From Chimonanthus salicifolius (Eukaryota; Streptophyta; Magnoliopsida; Laurales; Calycanthaceae): a DNA stretch of 64,000 bases. The notes beneath the pieces are model-generated. The model was not told where the DNA came from, made no database searches, and was given only the letters and a program-made list of their open reading frames with translations. Positions 24,101 through 36,800 of the stretch are shown one piece after another. Position 1 is the stretch's first letter; each line of letters begins with the position of its first letter. The position numbers and the translations under genes are program-made. The DNA lies in the NCBI GenBank assembly GCA_013350335.1, contig CM023533.1:32718869-32782868 (forward strand). Direction: 5' to 3'.

Positions 24101-27100
24101 CTCAATCCTGGCTGGGATAATTGAAAATCATGGTTTGTGATAAACTGCATATGAGAAATTGCAATTAGATCTTTGGTGTGGTTGATTGTGAGGATATTTG
24201 CTAAGGAAGTGTTCAAAGAAAACTTGAAAACTGTCAAATTTTGTAATAGTATTTAGTACTGTAATATATTGACATGTTGTCATATACACACTTTTTATTA
24301 TAAATTTATAAGATCATACTCCACTGCTGGATCACATCTTATTTATTTATTTTTCCCACTTTCACTACGGTGCTTTCTACTTGTATTGTTTTAGTCAATG
24401 TCTTATATATGTATTTTTATTCTTTTCATTTGTTATTTTTTGCATCTATTAGATAGGATTATTAACCGTTTTTTTTTTATTTCTTCATTGTTCATCTGAT
24501 GTAGAGGAAGAGGTTCAAGGGCCCTCTTGAAGCGGTTAAAATCTGGAACACTTATACATGATGCAAGTTACTGGTGCGCTGTCCAATTGGAGGGTCCAGA
24601 GGCAGGCATTTCCCTTTTCTTTTCTATATGCAATGATTTCATAGTGATGCTCATTTGTATTGAGAAGAGCCTGAAGATGCAAGTGTTAAGAGTTTGATAG
24701 AGGTGGAGGTGTCGGACTTGGCAAACCAAAAAGGGTTGGGGACTCGGAGCCATTTTTTAAATAATTTAAATTTAAATTTATTTTAAATGAAAATAAGATG
24801 TGAAATTAATATTGATAGAAAATCATGTAATAGTTTTACTCTAAACAATAGAATGACAAACATATCAATATTTTAATTAAAGAGAAAGGTGTGGTGATAT
24901 TTTTGTCCTCTCGGTAAACTATGTAAAGAGAACTAGCAAAGACATGAAAATTCCGTGAAGAATGTAACATGAGTGGGTCACACATTTTGAAGAGTTTGTG
25001 CAACATAATTTCAAACACAAAGTTCACGGATTTGAATCGCATTGCTTGGTGTTAGAGAGTCGACCCATTTGATTAATTTGCCAAAATCAAATATGAATGC
25101 TGACCCCAAATAATGGACTATATTGAAAGGACTCCTCAGAATGTGTGATACACCTATTATGGACTTCATGGATTCTTTTAGCACTTTTTAATATTGATTT
25201 CCAAGATGAGAAAAATGGTACCACACCTTTCTCCTTTAAAACCTAACTAAAATTTTGATATGTTTGTCACTTTAATTTTTTGGAGTAAAATTAAATTTAT
25301 TTAAATATTATGCCGGCTCCACATCCCATGTTTTTTGATTGGCCGAGTTAGATACCTTGCACCGATGTCAGACTCCAACATGTGCATCTGTACCCATGCA
25401 ACATAGATTGTGGAGAAAAAATAGCAATATGATGATGATGATGATGGTTATGATTCCATAGTGATGATGCTTATTCATATAAAAAACTACAATTGTGATT
25501 TTTTGTTACTTTGTTCTTCAAAGAAAGCATATTTAGGTTCATTGTCTTGGAAACATTCATGTTGGCTGTAGCATAATTGTTTCTATTCTCTTACTTAACA
25601 TTTATATTCTGAATCTGTATTGCCGTATGTGCTTTATATGTTTCCAGGAATCTCTGTTGGCAATTTTAAGAATGGTTCTTGTACCATCACCATCATTTTC
25701 AGAACTGTCACAATCTTTCTTTTGTGGATCCTGTTATGGGAATGCTATGGTAGGTTGCACCATTGATAATCATATAGTCGTTCAATCCCATTTTGCAAGC
25801 AAAATGATATACATGGATGGATTTCTGATTTTGTCATTTCTGTAGTTGCATCGTGTTGGTGCTCCTGATTCCTGCTTCATTGCTCCAGTAAACTACATGT
25901 GGCTACCTTTATTCAGAGACCAAGTAAAAACCGACCCAATAGCCAATGGGCAGAGCACGTGTGAGGAAAGTGAGTGCAGTACTTCATTTCGGCAGGTGTG
26001 GGTATGGATGCATGCTGCAGCTTTTGATGATGGATTCAATGTTCTGAGTTATGCATGCCAAAAAAGGGTAGGTCAAAACCTGATATTTCTTATTTATTTT
26101 ACACCGTCATCTGTTCCAGTTATGGATGAATGCATTCTGGATTACATGAGATAGGTATACATCAGAATTTGGGCATTGGCATGGAAATTTTATTTTTTAC
26201 CGAAGAACCCCAAGACCTGCATCTTTCCCCAAGTATGAGGGTGTTGGGTAAATTCTAGATGCACACACCCCCCAACAAGCCATGGCATCAAATAACTACG
26301 GGACTTGAACTTGAGACGTCTAGTTTCTGAGCCCAGAGCATCTGCCAGTTGAGTTATCCCTTGTGGGGTGGCATTGGTATGGAATGTTGGACTACGGAAA
26401 TCTTGATAAGAGAATATGTAGATCTTCTGACTCTATATTCTAGCTTTCAATTTAGTGATTTCTTGTCACATTGTACAATAGTGTTTGTAAAAGATAAATG
26501 GTAAAGGGCTTAATCTTGGATTTTTGGAGTCATTCATACCTATTTCAAATAATTAAAGGCTCTAAACAAATCTTTGGTGCAATCCAACTCGAGCTGGGAA
26601 TTCTGCAGATAGCTATGTTCATTGTGCCCTTTCATGCATACATATGCAATCAACTCATCCATTTGGGATGCATTTTCCCCCTTTTTTTAGTCGTTGTTGT
26701 TGTATGTATGTGTTTTTTTTGTTTTGTTTTGTTGTGTTTTTTTTTGGTTGTTGTTGTTGAAAGGACTTTTACTTGGACTAGTCTTCTGCATGTGTATAGT
26801 GTATTCCTGGTATGTTGAGTGAGGCATTCATCTTGGATGCATCATTCTTCATCGTAAACTTGTACCTCTCTTTTATCAATGAGGCTGTTTTCTTCTATCA
26901 GCCCCATTGGTAAGAAATCTGCTACTCCACTTGTTGACATGCCTCAATGAGACATCTAAGTCTCTCTTGAGCCTTTTAATTTCTCTAAAATTGTGTTCTA
27001 ACCTCCAAGGAGTTCATCTTCCCTTCTGCCCAATCTTGACAAATCACCGTCCCTTGATTATCATACCTTGGAATGGCTCCATGAAGAATCTTAATGCTGC

Positions 27101-27796
27101 TCTAATAGCTAGAAGCTCTGCCTAGTTGGATGCCTTCCTTCCTGTGGGGCCTTAGAAGAAGGTAAGGACTTTCCCCTTGGAGTCACAATAGATTTCCACA
27201 ACTCTTGTCCTTAGAGTTATTTAGGATCCCCCAATCCTTGTCGGCCACGGGCTACCCCTTGCTGGTCCATCATTGTTGAACTTCAAGCGACTGAAGGCTT
27301 CTTCCATCTTTCCACAATATTGACCTTATTCCCTTAATCGTCAATCACAGGGTTCCAATCCTTGTCGATTACAATAAAAAGGGGGGATACCCATAAATTC
27401 CTTCCTTCTTTCACTTAGCTGATGAGATGTGACTTGGCTAGCTTAAAAACCTCTTGTTTAGATGTTGCATTACCTTTGAAAACACTCAATATCTTCCACT
27501 AGATCTTGCCCCTGTCTCTGTATGGACATCTTTTCCAGCTATGGAAGTGCCCTAGATTATTGTGGAGGACCTAGGGGGTGCCATTAGCACTAAGATATCA
27601 AAACCAATCTTGAGATGGAACATGACAAGAATAAGTGAGAGGACAATTCCAGCTTGTCACCACATAGTGGGCAAGATAGATCATCATCCTCTGGATTATC
27701 TGACAACATCTAGATAGGGATGCATTTTCCAAAAATATTTGCCAAATTAGTTGCCTCAATACCCTATTGTTGGCTTTCTAATAAAAACCATGTGTA

Positions 27797-27844
<48 letters not shown>

Positions 27845-30800
27845 ATGCTTGTCTTAGGTGCTGCTCTATTATTCCATCCAAAGTTTTGTCATGTGGCCCA
27901 AAAGTCAATAGCTCAATGATTAACGCAAGAATATTTTATATCATCATCATTAACAGTAGCAGCTAGAATCCCATCTATTTGGAGTCGGCTTTACGTGTTC
28001 TTCTCCTCTAATTAACTCTATTATAAACCAAACCACGAGTTACTCTATAATCCAATATGTTCTTTATCCCTTCCCTCTATGTTTTCAGTGTGGAAAAAAT
28101 ATTTTCTTTGTTCCTATAAAATGGGATCACAATCCCTTTTTTCTGTTCTCATTTAATAGCACAATGGTTAGTTGAAACTCTCTCTCCCTTTCTTTGTTGA
28201 AGCTATGTTCTTCTTCTTCTTCTCTTCTTTTTTGCTTCTATTTTTTTTATGATCATCATTTCAGTTGCTTTTGTCATCCACCATTTATTTACTTATTTTC
28301 ACTAAGATCCTCTTATTTTCATATGTAATGAAGATTATATAATCAAAGCCTCTAATTCTCCATTCTCATCATACCGAGCTTATCAGTATACTCTCCCCAT
28401 TAGTTCAAAGTAGGATATAAATTGTCATATGTTTCATACTCAACCTAATTATCACTTTTGTTTATTACTTTTCTTTAGTTTCTATGAATACTAAAAATCC
28501 ACTTCTTCTCATTGATACCCTTTTGGACATTTGTATCCCACCACCATGTTTCTTGATGTTTATATCTCTTACTTCCTTTGGACTCTCCATGCACAATCTC
28601 TGGTGACTTATGCAGGGCCGGCCCTGAGATTTCAGGGGTCCTAGGCGAACTTTCAAGATGGGGCCCTTTACATTTAAAAAAAAAAAAATCATACTTTTTT
28701 TTAACAAAGTGTAAAACATCCAAAATAAAATATCATAATCAAATTTATAACACAGTATTATGTAAAATTTATTCTTCTCGGGTTTTGAGATGCAAAATTA
28801 CTAATTAAATTATTATATTTAAGTTGTTTTAACATATCTTTTTCAATAGATAAGATAGCTAATCCATTTAATCTTTCTTGTGACATTGTAGACCAAAGAT
28901 AAGATTTTATCAATTTTAACTTTGAAAAACTTCTTTCTGCAGAGGCAACTGTTAGTAGTATAGTCAACATTATTTTATAAGCAATCCATACATTTGGATA
29001 ACAACAATTCATTGTTTTTATATAATTTAGCATTTCAATTGATTCTTTTACTTTTTTGGTATTCCATCTTTCAAAATTTTTAATTATGAAAATAGATTAC
29101 TTTCATCAATATCAGAAATCATGTCGTGTCTTAGAAAATCTTTAAGTTTATTATAAAAACTCTTCAAACTATTATCATCTAAAGAATTTAACTTTTTCAA
29201 ATCAAACAAAAATCCAAAAGTATTTTCATATATTTGAAATTGTTCAAATCTAATCTTAAGTGACATGAGAGCTTGATCAATTATATGTAAGAAGTAATTA
29301 ACTCTAAAAGACTCTTCAGGTGATTGTGTTATCTCGTCACTAGCATTCTCATCAAAATGTCTTTTTCTACGAATAATACGTTTTTCTTGGAATATAGGTT
29401 CAATTTCCATTTCTCTAGCAATTTCTTTAGCATCAATCATGACAGATTCAAATCCACTTTCTCTTTGAGTTTCAAAAAAAGAAATGAGGCCTTTTAAAGA
29501 ATTTAAAGCACCTTTAATATTTATGCCTTTTGCTTGTAAAATTTTACTAGTGGTATTAACTGCAAACAATATATTATACCAAATAACCATGCCAAATAAG
29601 AATTCAAAACTTTCAATTTTTAATGTTGCTAAGTCTTTAGCATCACTCTTTGTCTTAGGATCTTCACAAGTGTTCGCTAAGTCAATTAAAGCATCTCTAA
29701 TTTGTGGAGCTTAGAATCTAATTGCTTTTACACTTTCAATGTGACTTTCCCAACTTGTTTGTGATAATGGTTTAAGTGTGATACCTTTAATATAATTTTT
29801 AAAAACCCTTCACCGCTTTGTAGAAGATGAAAATACATTATATATACGTTGTACAATTCCAAAAAATGTTTTACCTTGAGAATAAGAATTTACCATATCA
29901 CAAAGTGCTAAGTTAAGACTATGACAACCACAAGGTGTATAGAATGCTCTAGGATTTATTTGTAGTACCCTATTTTGTACTCTTTTATGTTTTCCTTTCA
30001 TATTAGAACCATTATCATATCCTTGTCCCCTCATATCATCAATATTAAGTTCAAGAGTTTTTAGAACATCTATAAGTTCATTAAAAAGCCTTTCTCCCGA
30101 TGTATCGTCCATCTTTAAAAATCCTAAGAAAAACTCTTCTACTTTTATTGGACTTGTTGAAATATCCACACAATGTACCATGATAAACATTTGTTCTTCA
30201 TGACTTATATCTGGAGTACAATCAAGTATTATTGAAAAGTATTTTGATTCTTTGATCTTCTTAATTAATGCACTCTTTATCTCACCCGCTAACAAAAGTA
30301 TTAATTCATTTTGAATTTTATGAGCAAGATAGTGATAATGAATTTCTTTATCTTGAATACGTCGAATGTGTTCTTGCATTATAGGGTCAAATTCGGCGAT
30401 CATTTCAATAAAAGTTAAAAAATTTACATTACTTTCTTCATAAATTTTTTCATTGTCTCCACGAAATGCCAAATTGTTTTTAGCAAGAGCTTTTACAACA
30501 CTAATTATTCTTAATAGTACTAGTCTCCAATGTTCATTATCTTTATTAATTTGTTCTTGCCTAATTTTATCAATTGTTTCATTTTTTTCAAATCTTATTT
30601 TCAATTCCATCCATCTTCTCATGTTAGTAATATGGTCATTACTAGTTTCATGGCTCTTAAGTCTACAACTAAGATTTTTCCAGTCATTAATTCCTTCATT
30701 TGCCCATTGAGTTTTGATTCTATCTTGATTAAACAACTTACAGCAAAAACAAAATACTTGATTTAAAACAATTGAGTACACTAGCCATATTCTATCAAGT

Positions 30801-33800
30801 TTTTCTCTATTTGGTAAATATCGAATATATTATGAAATAGAAAAATGTTTATTGGTTGAATCTTTAGGAAAGTTAATATCATCATCTCTAATGGGTCCTC
30901 TTTTTACCCATATATCTCTCAAATTTTGGTCAATATTTTTCCAATTACCCGGATCATAAATGTTTAAAGAAACATGTATATTGAAATTTTCATCTTATTC
31001 ATTCTCACTCTTATTTTCATTATCACTCGCATCTATAGGCTCTTCATTCACTAAGTTAATATCATTATGTTCGTTAATAATTTCTTCATTATTATTATGT
31101 TCATCATTTATCAAATCTTCAATTGAACTTTTTATTTGTTTATTTTTGCTAAAATATTTATTAAGAGATCCTGTTTGAGATTGTATCAACTCTTGAACTT
31201 GTTTTTGTTTTTTTCTTTTTTCATGTCCAGAGGGATATTTTCTAGTAGACATAATGATAATGATAAACAATAAAAAATTAACAGCTAAATAATCAAAATG
31301 TTTAAATTAACAGCTAAATAATCAAAATTAAAGAACAATAGAACCTGATTTGATTTGCGAGAATCAGTTGGAAATTGTTACATGCCCGCCGCCCTGCCCA
31401 CACAAGATCAATTACAGTCACAAAATCAATTTCACTGCAAAATGTCAATATAAAACAATTTTTAAAAGAGAGAGAACAAGTGACATATTCAAGGTGCACA
31501 AAAAGCTTAAAATTCCTTAATTAAGGATATAAATGGATGTACCAAATTTAAAATTTTAAAATTTTCAAAATAAATAAATTGCCATCCTGTTTGCTTTCCA
31601 AATCTTTAATTTTTCTAATGACACAACTCTGTTTCTTTTCCCCTACCATCCCAATACACGGCAATGCTAAGATTACCCCTCCACCAGAACCAGTCCATTC
31701 ATCTTACTTCTCATAGTTTTGAAGATCTCCTTGGCAATCACTTCTGCTCTAGTATTGGTTTTTAATACCAATTGGACTTAAGAAGGGCCATTTTATCATG
31801 TTCTATGACACCATCACCCTGTATGGCCTCGGGATTACATTTAGAATTTCTGCCTCCATTGTAGGTATTTTCTAGTTAAAGATTATATTTATCCTTTGCC
31901 AAAAAGAAAAGATTATTTTTATCCGACTTTATAGAACCATAAAATTCAAACCTTGGGATTTATGACTTTGATAAAGGAATCAGGCTGAAATTTTACCTGG
32001 TTGAAATATGATCCATCCAGTAACCTTTCTATATGACTTTCAATGATTGGTCAAGCACCCAGGCGAGCCATACAATTGTGCTGCTTTTTGGTGCAAGGCA
32101 GTCTTTTTTTTTTGGATATTTTTCTCCAATCCTTATAATGAGAAAGAGAGGAACCTGTGCAGCTGAAGAGTTTGAAATTTTAAATTGCTAGATCTAGAAA
32201 ACATATACTGGGAATTCTCTTTAACTTGGCCAAGTAATGGTCCTTCCTCGCCAATTTTTTGGTAAATAATCGTAAATGAATACTTCCCTGTCCATCCCAG
32301 ACATAGCAGAGAAATTTGTCTCTTATCTACGCTTTTCCTTCCATGCCCAAACCTTACATGTAAATATTCAAAAAGAGTTTCTTAATCTCCTTCAAACATA
32401 AGCTTACTTACTTCCCAAGACTCTTATATTGGAATTTGGATCTTTATCCAATTTTCAGATCTTCTTTTACTTAAATTTGTCTTTAGAGACTTGATTTCCT
32501 GTGTCTAGTTACCCAAATCTTAATATCCTTGGATTTCCTTGTCCTGCATCAACCGCATCAAACTTATGTGCTTCTTAGGTCTCCATGCCAAGAAATGGTC
32601 CTTCCGCACCAATTTTTTGCTATCTTATCGTAAATGAATTCTTCCCAGTCCATCCCAGACATAGCAGTGAGATTTGCCTCTTATTTATATTTTTCCTTCC
32701 ATGCCCAAACCTTACATGTAAAGATTCAAAAAGAGTTTCCTTCAAAAATAATACCCAGAAATAAAAATTTGAAATTAAAAGGCAAATTTGTGCAGGATTG
32801 TGATTATTTTATCTCCATCCATCAACATAGCAAGAGTAGATACAACCCAAGTACAGATTCACATATTTACCAAAATTCCAAGGTAAGTAATCAAACACAA
32901 TCGTTGACAATAAAAGAAACTCACCTCTAAATAATGGATGACCGACGCATTTTTCTTTCTGAACATAACCTAATTGAATGTAAGGCCTAAAACTACATAA
33001 CACATTTTGCTACAAATAGTTTATTCGATATCCTTTTATTTTCCCTCTAAAATTTTCAATAAAAATTAGATGTCTATAAACTTTGCTCAATTAATTCAAC
33101 TATTATAATTTATAGTATTCACATATTCAAACTTAAACATTTTCAATCAATCCATTAGAGTTTAAGTAAACAGTTATTATTTAATGAATATGAGGTTTTT
33201 TTTTAATTTGGATTCATTAAAAGAGGAGCATTTATTTTGTAAAGCCCTATTTTCTGACTATTTTTTTCTAAATCTTTTACTTATTTATAATTTTTAAAAT
33301 TTTATTATCTTTTGACAATAATCTAAAAAATCATCTTCATTATTGCTGAGTTATGATTAACCATTAGTTAGCAGTTTAGCACCTTGTGAACTTTGGAGCA
33401 CCCCACAATTCATTGTGTATTAGAACTTAATCCTTTTCAGAGGTATGATATTTGTGAGTGAAACTAAGGTTTTTTTTCCTTACAGTCTTACTACTATGGA
33501 TTTTTATCCTTTCACTTTCTCCGAAGGATCACAATCTTCTCTTAATATTTTTCAATGCAAATAAAGTTTTGGCCACTGGCCAATGAAAATCAAAACTTTA
33601 GTTGTTTTTAGAGTGATCAAAACTAGAAGCTTTTCTTTGATAAATTCAAAGATAGGGATTGGGAAAAAAATTTAAAGAAGTAAAAAAATGCTCAAAATTT
33701 ATAACCCAATAGTTGGTGGAACTGTGGAAGGGATGAGCTCCATTAAATTTAAAAAAAGAAGAAGAAGATAATGTCTAAATCAGACATGACTGAAAACAAC

Positions 33801-36800
33801 AAGGTTGGTTTACAGTAAATGATTGTCTTCAGAAAAACTTACATGATTAAGAGTAGATCGGCGGTGAAAGAGAGCAGGTCAGGGCAGTGAGAGTCTGAGA
33901 GAGCAAGTCAGTAACTCAGCGATATAGGGAGAGAAGTGTGAGAGCAAGTCAGTGAGAGAGATAGAGCAGTAAGAGAGAATCGTAGAGCAGTAAGAGAAGA
34001 GGAAACGGTAATTTTGAGATTTTATTTCTATAGGGTTTTACCGTTTGAAGAGGCAACGGTAAAAATTGGGGAAAAAAATTAGGGATTTCGTCTGGAAGGG
34101 GAAATGCTGACCGCTGCAGAAGGAGAGGTTTTCGAATTCAGAGTCACGCGTGCGGAAAGATTGAAAGATGGCGCGGGACGCAGGACGGACGCGGAATAAG
34201 AATGCGGGATGCAGGACGCGTGCGGAATGAGGACTCGTAAGCGGGCGCGGGTGTACGCGGGCGCGGGAGCGTGCTCGGGCGTGGGTGGGGACGCGTGCTC
34301 AGGTGCGGCCGCAGGATGCTACCGCGGGCGCTGGACGCTGGCGGGACTGGTACGCTGGCGCGGGTGCAGGACACGGGCGGCAGCGCAGGACGCTGCGGCG
34401 GGACGTGTACGCGGGACGCTGAACGCCTTCTGCATTCCGTGTTCGCGGCGTCCGTGTGCGAGTGCGCGCGTGCGGGCGGAAAGAAGTGGATTTGGGCCCT
34501 TTTTGGACATGGGCCTTAGGGGAGTTTAATGGATTGGGGGCCCTGCCTATTTGGGGGCCCTAGGCGACCGCCTATTTCGCCTATAGGCAGGGCCGGGCCG
34601 GGCCTGGACTTATGTAATACCACCTGCCATTTGATCCCAAACCGCACAAATGCTTATTTTCCCTAAAATTGCAAAATAATATTTAATTAAAATAATGTTT
34701 TACACTTTTATTCAAAAATCTTAAAGTAGAAACTAAAGGGCTTTGAAATCAAGCACCTTATTAGTAAAATGTACTCCAAGAGCTACTACCCCTTCCCCTC
34801 TCCTCCTTCCAAGTACTAATCAAAGGGCTGGTTTTCTTGCAAAAGCATGGAACCACTCAGCAGAGCTTTGAGTTGTTTCTTTATTGGTTATTTCTATCAT
34901 GGGATATCTTTCTATTTTCAGCTTTGCAATTTCATTCTTTTGCATGAACATTACCCTGTATTTTTTTCCCAATCAATAAATTGCTTTTTAAAGTTAAAAA
35001 GGATAGAAGAATGACAAATAATACTCAAAATAATGAAGAATCAAAGCATTCTATGAGTAAACAGATATATGAATCTTACTTATTTGTTAAAATTTGAAAC
35101 TTGACCATATAACACAAACTCTATTGCTCTTTGACATATTACTTGTCTGGTAAGGAAATCCATATCTATAGGTTGTGTTTTGATTTCTCACGTCTTTTTG
35201 ATGTAGAGAATGCCTAATCTCACATGGACCCCACTTGTACATTTCTTTATTTCCTATTATTTTTTTAAAAATTCCCCCTAATGTAATTAGTTTACTTTAA
35301 TTGCATTTCCCTTTTTAGTATACAAGCCTCTTAAAGGCTAAGATGTCAAAAAAATCAAAATATTATTTTTGGAATAAGAGAAGAGTTAGGGTTCTCTTGA
35401 AACCCCTTTCCTATTCCTTTTACCTTTTCTCCTTTTTTTTCTCTCTCCTCTTGTTGTAGAGGAACGCCTCCCTCGTGTCGACACAGACGAGGCAACACGG
35501 AAATCAGAGTGCCTGAAACGACAAAATCCAGCCATTCTCACCGCCGTTTTTCCACCGCCACACTGTGGGTGAATGCTCTTGACTCCTCAGTTGTTTGTTG
35601 GCACCCAGCACGGTCTCCTCAGCCTCCGCCTCGGCGCTCCACCATCCCGGCCTCCTAGGGACGCAATTTCTAGTACATCGTTGTTGCTCTGCCTCCCATT
35701 GGCGGCCAAGATCCAACCTCTCACGCTTCATCTGACACCTGCCTTGTTTGATGAGACCATCAGGCTGATTTTAGCTTCTCTACAGTGACAGAAACGATAC
35801 TCCATCCGTTCTCTCTACCTCTCAGCCTGGCCGAGAAGGGTCAGAAGCGAGATTCCTTCGTTGATTGCCTATCCGGCTTCATCGTGCCTCCCAATGGGAC
35901 CTTTTTGTTGTCTTCTCGAACCGCTTCTGCTGCATCAAGTGGTATCAGAGCAAGATGGTACTCCTGGACTTGGTGGCACCCAACAATGGTGATGAATTTG
36001 TTATCCAATCTGAGTTGAAAGAAATCCTTACTGATTTTCGATCGTCCCTACTATGCATGTGGAAGATAAATTTGATTCTAGAGGAGAAGAGCAACTCATC
36101 ATCACCAACCATGACTCTGAGTTTCAACATCATCACAGTTTTGAGTACTCCATCATGTAGACCCAACCCTTAAAACTCAGCGTTGTAGTCTCTTTTGCAC
36201 CACATGCACGGTTCGGGGAAAATTGTGTGCTTTAATTATGTCGTGATTGGTCTTCTGTTGATTTGGTGGTTCATCATTCTGTGCCGACCCCTCACGATAT
36301 TTGGACTCCTCCATCCTCAGGGCTCTTAAGTTTAATTTTGATGGAAGTTGTATGCAGGAGATTGGTCGGTCTGGGTACGGTGGGAAATATCAGGATATTG
36401 TTATCTGTGATGTTCTCAATATGATTACGTGCCATATGTTGCTTGGTTGCCCTTGGCAGTTTGATGTTGACGCCATTCATCGAGGCAAAGCCAATACTTA
36501 AGCTTTTTTGACAGATGGTTTCAAGGTTGCCTTCTACTAGTAAGCTGCAGTCGCCGTCACGTGAAAATTGCATTTGTTTGATCTCCAATGACATTGTGGA
36601 AGACTCAAAAGAAATAGGCTGCATTTCTACACTTATAGTTCAGGAAGCCCCTAATGATACTTTTGACATTCCTCCACAGATGCAACCTTTGTTGGATGCA
36701 TTCTCCTGCCTTTTACCCTTAGATTTTCTTGCACCACATTGACTTGGTGCTTGGTGCTAGCATTCTCAATCTTCAACACTATCGGTTACTTCTAAGGAGC

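Larger units (their letters stand above)
28613..34606 (-). mobile_element. hAT transposon (5994 bp) in POP1 intron 4
   Basis: A perfect 8-bp duplication, GACTTATG, flanks the element at 28605-28612 and 34607-34614. The termini are inverted: CAGGGCCGGCCCTGAG at the left, CAGGCCCGGCCCGGCCCTG at the right (minus strand), followed on both sides by a CTAGGCG / ATAGGCG subterminal motif. The minus strand carries a broken transposase (28758-31252). The 3.3 kb between the transposase start and the right end has no transposase sequence; it holds an internal duplication and a GC-rich, CpG-rich block (about 34140-34530). Terminus, TSD length and transposase domains agree, so the superfamily call is firm. 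Confidence 0.93.

Noticed and set aside
34144..34529. Several GC-rich open frames on both strands (Arg/Ala/Pro-rich)
   Set aside because: They are low-complexity shadows of the CpG-rich block near the hAT end, with no domain or splice context.
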